Below are positions 1-5,975 of a stretch of DNA of 17,054 bases, one piece after another. Position 1 is the first letter of the stretch, and every line of letters begins with the position of its first letter. Made by a program: the position numbers and the translations under genes. Source of the stretch: Alysiella sp. (GTDB taxonomy: Bacteria; Pseudomonadota; Gammaproteobacteria; Burkholderiales; Neisseriaceae); contig NZ_JAUNEC010000039.1 in NCBI RefSeq assembly GCF_030525755.1, forward strand, positions 1-17,054. Direction: 5' to 3'. The notes beneath the pieces were generated by a model. That model searched no databases. It saw nothing but the letters and a program-made list of their open reading frames with translations, and was not told the origin of the DNA.

Positions 1-54
<54 letters not shown>

Positions 55-90
55 GTTTTACTTTGCTGATTAAAATATTGTTGAATAATA

Positions 91-287
91 AGAAACTGTA
101 TTTGTAAGATTGATAGATGGATTTTGATTGCGAAATCATGGAAATACAAGGCGAATTTTAGTGAAACTCATCAATTCGTTTTCATATTGATAGCGACTCT
201 ATCAATCATGGCAATTCAACTCAGTAGGCGCGTGATTAGGCTATAGAAAACCACTATCAAACCATCGAGATAATGAATACAGGTTCT
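91..287. mobile_element. MITE-like element, AGAA-CTGT family, long copy (197 bp)
   Basis: The left end reads AGAAACTGTATTTGTAAG and the reverse complement of the right end reads AGAACCTGTATTCATTAT, an imperfect terminal inverted repeat of about 20-25 bp. Both ends match those of the 89-bp element at 7000-7088, and the first 70 or so bases align (GTAAGATTGAT, then AATACAAGGC). The long copy has about 108 bp of extra interior, including a 7-bp hairpin at 187-205 (TTGATAG / CTATCAA). There is no open reading frame of note. It occupies most of the typA-glnA gap. Seen: the paired ends and two copies. Inferred: non-autonomous mobility; the transposase source is unknown. Confidence 0.6.
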
Positions 288-327
288 AAATGAAAAACCG
301 CGTATTATACACAGTTTTTAGCGTTTC

Positions 328-394
328 AGGCTGCCTGAACATGGTAAATGGCATTTCAGGCAGCCTTTAATGTTTACATGGAAGGCTGCCTGAA
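328..394 (-). terminator. Triple DUS inverted repeats, probable glnA terminator
   Basis: Three full 12-base DUS alternate in orientation just after the glnA stop: 383-394 (+), 355-366 (-) and 328-339 (+). The middle copy can pair with either neighbour. The glnA-proximal pair gives a stem of about 14 bp (353-366 with 382-395). The copy at 325-339 is itself a 15-base palindrome. Inverted DUS pairs after genes are a known terminator arrangement in Neisseriaceae. The U-tract is poor, so efficiency is uncertain. Confidence 0.6.
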
Positions 395-400
395 ACAAGT

Positions 401-1819
401 TTACAGAGAATAATACATTTCAAATTCAAGCGGGTGGGGTGCCATGCGAATGCGGCGCACATCTTCTTCTTTAAACGCAATGTAACTTTCCACCCAATCT
501 TTGCTGAACACACCACCTTTGAGTAGAAATTCATGGTCTGCTTTCAAAGCTTCCAATGCTTCCTCCAAAGACGCCGCCACAGTTGGTACTTGTGCATCTT
601 CTTCTGGCGGTAAATCATAAAGGTTTTTTGTTGCAGGGTCGCCTGGGTGGATTTTGTTTTGAATGCCGTCCAAACCCGCCATTAACAACGCCGCGAAACA
701 TAAATATGGATTGGCAGTAGGGTCGGGAAAACGTGCTTCAATGCGACGTGCTTTCACGCTGTTCACAAATGGAATGCGAATGGAAGCAGAACGGTTTTTG
801 GCAGAATATGCCAGTTTCACAGGTGCTTCAAAGTGTGGCACAAGGCGTTTGTAAGAATTTGTAGCAGGATTACAAATTGCATTAAGGGCTTTGGCGTGTT
901 TAATGATACCTCCAATGTAATACAAAGCGGTGTCGCTCAAACCTGCATAACCATCACCTGCAAACAGATTGACACCATCTTTCCAAATGGATTGATGAAC
1001 GTGCATACCACTGCCATTGTCGCCCATTAAAGGTTTGGGCATAAAGGTTGCGGTTTTACCAAAATTGTGTGCCACATTTTGAATCACATATTTCATGTCT
1101 TGGGTTTGGTCAGCGCGGCGCACCAAAGTACCAAAGCGTGTACCGATTTCCATTTGGCTGCCTGTACCCACTTCTTGATGGTGCACTTCTACACCAATGC
1201 CGATTTGCTCCAAAATATTGACCATTGCCGAACGCAAATCCTGTCCTTGGTCAATCGGTGCAACTGGGGCGTAACCACCTTTGACAGTAGAACGATGTCC
1301 TGTATTTTGCCCGTCATAATGTAAACCGCTGCTCCATGCAGCGCTTTCTGATGTGATTTCAAAACGGGTTTTGTGCATATGGGTTTCATATTCTACGCCG
1401 TCAAACACAAAAAATTCGGGTTCGGGCCCAAAATAAGCGGTATCGCCCATTCCTGATGATTTCAAATAAGCTTCGGCGCGTTTGGCAATGGAACGTGGGT
1501 CACGGTCGTAGCCCTTACCTTCGGCTGGGTCAATCACATCACAGGTCATCACAACGGTAACGTCATCAAAAAATGGGTCAATAAATGCTGTGGCAGGGTC
1601 GGGACGCATTTGCATATCCGAAGCCTGAATACCTTTCCAACCACCAATGGACGAGCCATCAAATGCTTGACCATTTTCAAACCAATCTTCTGGGTCGTCC
1701 AACACAATGTGTGCAGGAATGGTAAAGTGGTGTTGTTTTCCTTTGGTATCGGTAAAACGCAAATCAACAAAACGAGCATCGTTTTCTTCAATTAAGCGGA
1801 CAACATCTTGGATGGACAT
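401..1819 (-). CDS. glnA: Glutamine synthetase, type I (GSI-beta)
   Basis: This gene makes glutamine from glutamate, ammonia and ATP in the cytoplasm, the main entry of ammonium into metabolism. The 472-residue product matches the usual length (E. coli 469). It begins MSIQDVVRLIEENDARFVDL; a longer in-frame reading to 1870 would add 17 residues not found in the family. The chosen ATG has AAGGAT nine bases upstream. Visible signatures are FDGSS in the beta-grasp domain, EPEFFVFD in the catalytic core, GSGMHVHQS (ATP/glutamate region), NRSASIRIP, and near the C-terminus NLYDLPPEE, whose Tyr401 is the expected adenylylation site controlled by GlnE. No DUS lies inside the gene, unlike most neighbours; a one-mismatch relic (GGCTGCCTGTA) is near 1157. 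It is probably monocistronic. Confidence 0.97.
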   Translation of the reverse strand: MSIQDVVRLIEENDARFVDLRFTDTKGKQHHFTIPAHIVLDDPEDWFENGQAFDGSSIGGWKGIQASDMQMRPDPATAFIDPFFDDVTVVMTCDVIDPAEGKGYDRDPRSIAKRAEAYLKSSGMGDTAYFGPEPEFFVFDGVEYETHMHKTRFEITSESAAWSSGLHYDGQNTGHRSTVKGGYAPVAPIDQGQDLRSAMVNILEQIGIGVEVHHQEVGTGSQMEIGTRFGTLVRRADQTQDMKYVIQNVAHNFGKTATFMPKPLMGDNGSGMHVHQSIWKDGVNLFAGDGYAGLSDTALYYIGGIIKHAKALNAICNPATNSYKRLVPHFEAPVKLAYSAKNRSASIRIPFVNSVKARRIEARFPDPTANPYLCFAALLMAGLDGIQNKIHPGDPATKNLYDLPPEEDAQVPTVAASLEEALEALKADHEFLLKGGVFSKDWVESYIAFKEEDVRRIRMAPHPLEFEMYYSL

Positions 1820-1828
1820 GGTTTGGGT

Positions 1829-1834
1829 ATCCTT
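1829..1834 (-). promoter_or_regulatory. Ribosome binding site deciding the glnA start
   Basis: The minus strand reads AAGGAT here, nine bases before the ATG at 1819. It supports the 472-residue product over the upstream extension. Confidence 0.7.
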
Positions 1835-1853
1835 AAATAATGGCAAAAATGAA

Positions 1854-1869
1854 GCCAAATATTGTGCCA
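1854..1869 (-). promoter_or_regulatory. Possible sigma-54 promoter of glnA
   Basis: The minus strand reads TGGCACAATATTTGGCT. It matches the -24/-12 consensus TGGCAC-N5-TTGC except for G in place of C at the last position. The GG to -12 spacing is the required 10 bases. Transcription would start near 1843, giving a leader of about 25 bases that includes the ribosome binding site. glnA is a classic sigma-54/NtrC target. The mismatch is at the normally invariant -12 GC, and I see no clear NtrC sites upstream. Confidence 0.35.
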
Positions 1870-1955
1870 CAAGGCAATCACTTGCTTCAACAGTTTTTCA
1901 CAATCAAAAAGTCCCATTTCATCAATAAGCCTTTTTTAGGCAACTTGATACATAA

Positions 1956-1967
1956 AGGCAGCCTGAA
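1956..1967 (+). repeat. DNA uptake sequence, AG-kingDUS dialect
   Basis: The sequence is AGGCAGCCTGAA, upstream of glnA. Unlike the other copies it carries the Kingella-type core only, without an AG-simDUS on the opposite strand, because the left flank is AAA rather than TTC. Confidence 0.75.
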
Positions 1968-2018
1968 AATCCATCGTCAGTACACCAAAAAGTAAGTATC
2001 TCTCTACGACAAAATCTT

Positions 2019-2103
2019 AATAATTGCAGAACTGCAAAAGCACTACGGCGTTGCTAACACCGTACTATTTGTATTTGAGACAACTGTATTTTAAACGACC
2101 ATA
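2019..2103 (+). mobile_element. Degenerate MITE-like element, TATRGT family
   Basis: The core GCAGAACTGCAAAAGCACTA followed by CGGCGTTGCTAACACC aligns closely with the element at 13293-13390. The right end CGACCATA matches that element's right end exactly. The left end is decayed, so its boundary is approximate. The element lies in the 313-bp gap between the nitronate monooxygenase gene and glnA and has no coding capacity. The words GGCGTTGC and CCGTACTATTTGTA also recall the Correia repeats of Neisseria. Confidence 0.45.
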
Positions 2104-2132
2104 AATTATTTTATCCCAAGTTCACATTAAAC

Positions 2133-3296
2133 TTAACCGTAGGCAATTCGACCATACAAAAGGTATTCCACCGTTTCACGCACCGATTTAATGGCAGAAC
2201 CAAAAGGCAATGGGTCTTTACCACGAAAAAACAGTCCTCTATCTACTTCACCGCGAAACGCTTCTGCCAGTTTTAAATCTATGCAAAACTGCCCTGCATT
2301 GGGTAAGCCATCGCGCAAACCACAAGTTGTCAAACAGTTGATGCCCTGTGTGCAACGGCGTGGGTCGGCTTTGGCATTGGCTTGCAATTTTTCTTCGCGC
2401 TTGATGTAGTTGGACAAAAATTTGGTCGCAACGCCACGTGCAGGCAGTCCTGCCACCGACATAAATTCAACCACTTGCTCACGCCCAGCACCTGCTAATG
2501 TGTTTTTGAAATTGATGTGTGCATCGCCTTCTTTGGTAACGGCAAATGCGGTACCAATTTGGACAGCATTCGCACCCCATTCTTTGAGTGCTGTGGATAC
2601 TTTTTGGAAATTTGCCATACCGCCAGCCAAAATCAAGGGGATTTTTTCGCGTTCCAAATCCAATTGTTTAAACAATTCAAAAGTTTCTTCCAAAACACGT
2701 TTAAATTCAAATTTTTTATCGTTTACGCCAGCTACTGTTGCAGCACCCAAATGTCCTGCGGCATGAGCAGGGTGTTCAATCACAATTGCATCGGGCAAAA
2801 CGCCTTTTTTCATCCAACGCTTTAATACAATGCCAATGCCACGTGATTCGGACAAAATCGGGAACAATGCCACATCTTTGCGATAATCGCCCACCAATTC
2901 TGGCAAATCCAAAGGCAAACCTGCTCCCATCACAATCGCATCTGCGCCACTTTCACAGGCTTGACGCACCAAAACGGCGTGGTCTTTCACTGCTTTCATC
3001 ACGTTTACGGCAATCATGCCGCGACCTTCGCTTTTTACTTTGGCTGCCTGAATTTCGCGGTCAAGCGCGATTAAATTCAGGTGTGTGTATTTCTCATCGC
3101 TTGGATTGATTTTGCTTTCTTCCAGCAAATCTTCGTGTAAATGGCGCAAGTCCACGCTGGCAATGGTGCCGATGCCATTTTCACGCGCTACCGCGCTGGA
3201 CAAACGAGATGCAGAAATGCCTACACCCATACCGCCTTGTACAATGGGAATCAAATTTTTGCCACGAATATTTAAAGCTGGAAATGGATTTTGCAT
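2133..3296 (-). CDS. Nitronate monooxygenase family flavoprotein (2-nitropropane dioxygenase-like)
   Basis: A 387-residue TIM-barrel FMN protein, cytosolic by absence of a signal peptide. Family members oxidise nitronates such as propionate-3-nitronate using FMN and O2; relatives act as FabK-type enoyl-ACP reductases, so the substrate here is inferred. Visible motifs are the N-terminal IVQGGMGVGIS, AGHLG with His182 where the family has its catalytic His, and AGGMAN and GANAVQIGTAF in the phosphate-binding half. The C-terminus (about 315-338) holds four Cys in CTQGINCLTTCGLRDG and QFC, unusual for the family and possibly a metal or disulfide site. AAGG six bases before the ATG supports the start. 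The gene diverges from bcp across 203 bp containing no other gene. Confidence 0.85.
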   Translation of the reverse strand: MQNPFPALNIRGKNLIPIVQGGMGVGISASRLSSAVARENGIGTIASVDLRHLHEDLLEESKINPSDEKYTHLNLIALDREIQAAKVKSEGRGMIAVNVMKAVKDHAVLVRQACESGADAIVMGAGLPLDLPELVGDYRKDVALFPILSESRGIGIVLKRWMKKGVLPDAIVIEHPAHAAGHLGAATVAGVNDKKFEFKRVLEETFELFKQLDLEREKIPLILAGGMANFQKVSTALKEWGANAVQIGTAFAVTKEGDAHINFKNTLAGAGREQVVEFMSVAGLPARGVATKFLSNYIKREEKLQANAKADPRRCTQGINCLTTCGLRDGLPNAGQFCIDLKLAEAFRGEVDRGLFFRGKDPLPFGSAIKSVRETVEYLLYGRIAYG

Positions 3297-3488
3297 ATTT
3301 GACCTTTACAATGGCTTTGTCAATTTGGGTTGTATTTTAACTACGCTGAACTTTGTTTCAGGCAACCTGTTACCCCAATAACAAAAATTAGAGAACTGAT
3401 TTTTTATTCTAAATTTTGACCGATAATCGCGTAAATCAATCTGACTTAAATCAAATTTATATTAGAATGCATCTTTTCAGATTATTTT

Positions 3489-3494
3489 AGGAGA
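3489..3494 (+). promoter_or_regulatory. Ribosome binding site of bcp
   Basis: AGGAGA lies six bases before the ATG at 3500, one of the strongest Shine-Dalgarno matches in the window. Confidence 0.75.
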
Positions 3495-3499
3495 ACAGT

Positions 3500-3949
3500 A
3501 TGTCTTACCACTTTACCCTGCCCGCTTCGGACGGAACGATTTTTGATAGTCAAGCCAATTTGCCTTTGGTGCTGTACTTTTACCCCAAAGACAATACACC
3601 TGGCTGCACGACAGAAGGTTTGGACTTCAATCGTTTGCTGCCTGAATTTCAGGCAGCAGGTTATGCTGTTGTAGGCATTTCGCGCGACAGTGTGAAAACA
3701 CATCAAAATTTTTGTGCCAAACAGGGTTTTGCTTTTCCTTTATTGAGTGATGCAGATGAAACGGTTTGTCGGCAATTTGATGTTTTAAAAATGAAAAAAT
3801 TATACGGTAAAGAGCATTTGAGCATTGAACGCAGTACTTTTGTTTTGAACGCAAATGGCACAATCACACATGAATGGCGCAAAGTGAAAGTAGCAGGTCA
3901 TGCCGAAGAGGTGTTGCAAACTCTATTGTCATTAAATATAGTAAACTAA
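3500..3949 (+). CDS. bcp: Thioredoxin-dependent thiol peroxidase, PrxQ/Bcp type
   Basis: A 149-residue cytosolic peroxiredoxin that reduces hydrogen peroxide and organic peroxides with electrons from thioredoxin. The peroxidatic Cys36 sits in YPKDNTPGCTTEG. The E. coli Bcp resolving Cys, five residues later, is absent (Leu here). Cys72 in NFCAKQGF is 36 residues downstream, the spacing reported for the other PrxQ class (Xylella PrxQ, Cys47-Cys83), so it is the likely resolving residue. Cys90 is a third Cys. Residues LLPEFQAAG in the helix after Cys36 are encoded by a DUS inverted pair (3637-3657). The last three codons and stop (ATA GTA AAC TAA) lie within the inverted repeat of the element at 3937-4043, so the native C-terminus may have been altered. 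One of only two plus-strand genes. Confidence 0.95.
   Translation: MSYHFTLPASDGTIFDSQANLPLVLYFYPKDNTPGCTTEGLDFNRLLPEFQAAGYAVVGISRDSVKTHQNFCAKQGFAFPLLSDADETVCRQFDVLKMKKLYGKEHLSIERSTFVLNANGTITHEWRKVKVAGHAEEVLQTLLSLNIVN
3637..3657. repeat. Perfect DUS palindrome inside bcp
   Basis: GCTGCCTGAA (3637-3646), one T, then TTCAGGCAGC (3648-3657): two opposed 10-base DUS cores forming a 21-base palindrome. It encodes LPEFQAA in frame. Confidence 0.85.
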
Positions 3950-4043
3950 AATGAGAAATCTGCTTCGTTGCTCACGCCCTTATGTATGATTTATACACGG
4001 CGAGCGTGGTCGCCTTGCATCTTTCTTATTTTACTTCACTATA
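3937..4043. mobile_element. Correia-like MITE (107 bp) overlapping the bcp stop
   Basis: The left end is TATAGTAAACTAAAAT and the right end read in reverse is TATAGTGAAGTAAAAT. Continuing inward, 22 of 27 bases match. The ends start and finish with TA, consistent with TA target duplication. The interior ACGCCCTTATGTA ... TACACGGC is shared with the element at 13293-13390. The TATAGTG ends and the CAAGGCGAC interior word (reverse strand) recall Correia repeat elements of Neisseria, but the length and most of the interior differ. There is no open reading frame. It supplies the end of bcp. Confidence 0.65.
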
Positions 4044-4078
4044 CATGAAATAATAACGAAATTTTGTTTTTACAAAAT

Positions 4079-4110
4079 CACAAAGGGCAGAAAATCATCT
4101 GCCCTTTGTG
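4079..4110. terminator. Bidirectional terminator between bcp and the 4116-4565 gene
   Basis: CACAAAGGGCAG (4079-4090) and CTGCCCTTTGTG (4099-4110) form a perfect 12-bp stem with an 8-base loop. T-rich sequence follows on the plus strand (GTTATTTTT) and more weakly on the minus strand (GATTTTG). It sits between convergent genes and can serve both. Confidence 0.8.
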
Positions 4111-4115
4111 GTATG

Positions 4116-4565
4116 TTATTTTTGAGATGTGGTCTGAAAATCTGCCGTGTATTTTTGTTCGTCCACACGCCACTCTACTGTCCAATCATGACGGTTTGCG
4201 GTACAAAGTGGCAAATGGATTTGCGCCAAACGCCAAACACCTTGTCCTTGTTTTTGCAACTCAAAACGGTTAAAACCCATGTCCATATCACGCATGGAAA
4301 ATGACAAAGTGATTTTTTGTACATGGTCTGGAATCCCACGTGCTTCGGCAATAAAAGGGGTTTGATTGTCTGCCACGCCAAGCAAAGCCAAACTTTGTCC
4401 ATGTTCAAATTCACAAGAATTTTGCGTGATGCGACAAGCCGTGTCAGATACAATGGCTGGATTGCCTTGTTGTTTTTGCCACCAGTTCAACATTATCAAT
4501 TTAATGCTTGCAAAAAACAGGAGCAATAAGGCAATTAAAATGGCTTTTTTATGTTTTTGATTCAT
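4116..4565 (-). CDS. Hypothetical membrane-anchored protein with Met-rich motif
   Basis: A 149-residue protein with no function I can name. Residues 8-27 form one hydrophobic segment after a basic start (MNQKHKK), indicating an N-terminal membrane anchor with the rest in the periplasm. Cys44, Cys51 and Cys121 and the motif MRDMDMGFNRFEL (91-103), followed by HLPLC, are the striking features. Similar MDMG-NR and LP-C patterns occur in uncharacterised proteobacterial proteins, and a periplasmic copper role is possible but only inferred. It is the last gene of the gluQ-nudF-gloB group, 24 bp after gloB, and ends just before a strong terminator. No clear ribosome binding site precedes the ATG, which suggests coupling to gloB translation. 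Confidence 0.7.
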   Translation of the reverse strand: MNQKHKKAILIALLLLFFASIKLIMLNWWQKQQGNPAIVSDTACRITQNSCEFEHGQSLALLGVADNQTPFIAEARGIPDHVQKITLSFSMRDMDMGFNRFELQKQGQGVWRLAQIHLPLCTANRHDWTVEWRVDEQKYTADFQTTSQK

Positions 4566-4589
4566 GATTTTACGGAGTAATATGGTTAT

Positions 4590-5354
4590 TTAAAATACAT
4601 TTTTCCATGCACGTAACGCCGTAAATACTGCCATTTCATCGTTTAATGTGCTGCCTGAAAAATGCTCGGCTTGTTGGCGAATTGAGGGCAAATGTACGCG
4701 CAAAAAAGGATTGATTTGGCGTTCATGCATCAAAGTGGTGGGTAAAGTTGGCGTATTGTATGCTGCAATTAAGGCTGCCTGAATCTGGGCATTATCGGGT
4801 TCCAGATGCACAGCAAAACGTAAATTGGACGCTGTGTATTCATGAGCGGGATAAAACAAGGTGTTTTCAGGCAGCGTATTGAATCGTTGCAGACTGTGAT
4901 ACAACCAATCAGGACGTTGCGTGAAAGCACGTCCACAACCTGCGGCAAATAAAGTATCACCACAAAAAACGTGCAGGCTGCCTGAAACATCAAGCAAATA
5001 ACTCAAATGCTGCTCGGTATGTCCTGCAGTATGCCAAACTTGAGCTGTAATATTGTGCCATTTCACACAGCTTCCTTCACCAACAGTATGAATGGATAAT
5101 GGTGATAAGGCTGCCTGAACATCACTTGCACCGTAAATTGCCACTTGGGAAAACTGCTGTGCCAATTCAGCCACACCATCAATATGGTCATGATGAAAGT
5201 GTGTCAGCCAAATACTGTCCAACTGTAAACGGTGTTGCCGTACAAAATCCAATACGGGTTCTGCTTGCCCAGGGTCAATACATAAAGCATGGCTGCCATT
5301 GTCCAGTAACCAAATGTAATTGTCTTGCAAAGCAGCAATGGGGGTAATACGCAT
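4590..5354 (-). CDS. gloB: Hydroxyacylglutathione hydrolase (glyoxalase II)
   Basis: This enzyme hydrolyses S-lactoylglutathione to D-lactate and glutathione, the second step of methylglyoxal detoxification. It is a 254-residue metallo-beta-lactamase-fold protein close to the family length (E. coli 251). The metal-binding motif THFHHDH is at 51-57, followed by HTAGHTEQH, CGDTLF and YPAHEYT, which supply the other ligands. The start MRITPIAALQDNYIW matches the family; in-frame ATGs at 5360, 5366 and 5369 would add 2 to 5 residues, and GAAGA five bases upstream favours 5354. Five DUS lie inside (4650, 4772, 4866, 4975, 5108), encoding FSGS, VSGSL and TLPEN-type peptides. It follows nudF by 23 bp. 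Confidence 0.94.
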   Translation of the reverse strand: MRITPIAALQDNYIWLLDNGSHALCIDPGQAEPVLDFVRQHRLQLDSIWLTHFHHDHIDGVAELAQQFSQVAIYGASDVQAALSPLSIHTVGEGSCVKWHNITAQVWHTAGHTEQHLSYLLDVSGSLHVFCGDTLFAAGCGRAFTQRPDWLYHSLQRFNTLPENTLFYPAHEYTASNLRFAVHLEPDNAQIQAALIAAYNTPTLPTTLMHERQINPFLRVHLPSIRQQAEHFSGSTLNDEMAVFTALRAWKNVF

Positions 5355-5376
5355 GTTCATCTTCATCATTGGTACT

Positions 5377-5388
5377 TTCAGGCAGCCT
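5377..5388 (-). repeat. DUS supplying the nudF stop codon
   Basis: The minus strand reads AGGCTGCCTGAA. In the nudF frame it is GAG GCT GCC TGA, so the DUS encodes the last residues Ala-Ala and the stop. Confidence 0.85.
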
Positions 5389-5914
5389 CTGCCAACCAAA
5401 ATTGCAGGGCAATCAAAGTTTTGGCATCACAAATTTCACCATTTTTAATGGCTTGACGTACGGCATTTTTGTCCAGTAATACGGTCTCTACAAATTCATC
5501 ACAATCGGGTTTTAAAGTGCTGTTTGGCGTTAAACCTATGGCACGATAAAGGTGCAAAACTTCATCACAAAATCCTGGTGCGGAATAAAATGCCATGATT
5601 TTTTCCAATTTTTGCGCGGTATAAGGTGTCTCTTCTCCCAATTCACGCAAAGCGCATTGTTCTGGGTCTTCACCATTGTCCAATTTACCTGCTGGAATTT
5701 CCAATAAAATACGTCCCGCAGCATAACGCCACTGGCGTACCAAAACCACTTGTTGTTCATCGGTTACTGCCAATACACAAGCTGCACCCGAATGGCGCAC
5801 CACAATGCGTTCGTGTTCATTGCCATTGGGCAAACGAATGCGGTCGCGATTGATGTGAAGGAAAGTATTGGCAACAAGGGTTTCGCTGCTGATTTGGGTT
5901 TCGGTTAGATTCAT
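5378..5914 (-). CDS. nudF: ADP-ribose pyrophosphatase, Nudix hydrolase
   Basis: A 178-residue Nudix protein that by family hydrolyses ADP-ribose to AMP and ribose 5-phosphate. The sequence EIPAGKLDNGEDPEQCALRE and then LGEETPY (72-98) is the Nudix box GX5EX7REUXEEXGU in ADP-ribose pyrophosphatase context. All metal-binding acids are present, but the usual Gly after EEX is Pro97. The later GFCDEVLHLYRA and DEFVETVLL regions fit the NudF subfamily. It lies 47 bp after gluQ and 23 bp before gloB, likely one transcript. The C-terminal EAA and stop come from a DUS. The ATG has only a weak GGGAAAG upstream. The exact substrate is inferred from family, since related enzymes hydrolyse other nucleoside diphosphate sugars. 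Confidence 0.88.
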   Translation of the reverse strand: MNLTETQISSETLVANTFLHINRDRIRLPNGNEHERIVVRHSGAACVLAVTDEQQVVLVRQWRYAAGRILLEIPAGKLDNGEDPEQCALRELGEETPYTAQKLEKIMAFYSAPGFCDEVLHLYRAIGLTPNSTLKPDCDEFVETVLLDKNAVRQAIKNGEICDAKTLIALQFWLAEAA

Positions 5915-5960
5915 TACTGTGCTTTCCCAATAGGGTTATTTAAAATAGACAACTTGGCAT

Positions 5961-5975
5961 TTCAGGCTGCCTGAA
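5961..5975. repeat. 15-base DUS palindrome supplying the gluQ stop codon
   Basis: TTCAGGCTGCCTGAA carries AG-simDUS on the plus strand and AG-kingDUS on the minus strand. The minus strand reads TTT CAG GCA GCC TGA in the gluQ frame: FQAA and stop. Confidence 0.85.

Noticed and set aside
2738..3109. Long open frame antisense to the nitronate monooxygenase gene
   Set aside because: It is a shadow of the real gene with no family signature or ribosome binding site.
3297..3499. Sigma-70 promoters in the gap between the nitronate monooxygenase gene and bcp
   Set aside because: Several AT-rich hexamers exist (TATATT, TTGACC) but no pair with good spacing stands out.
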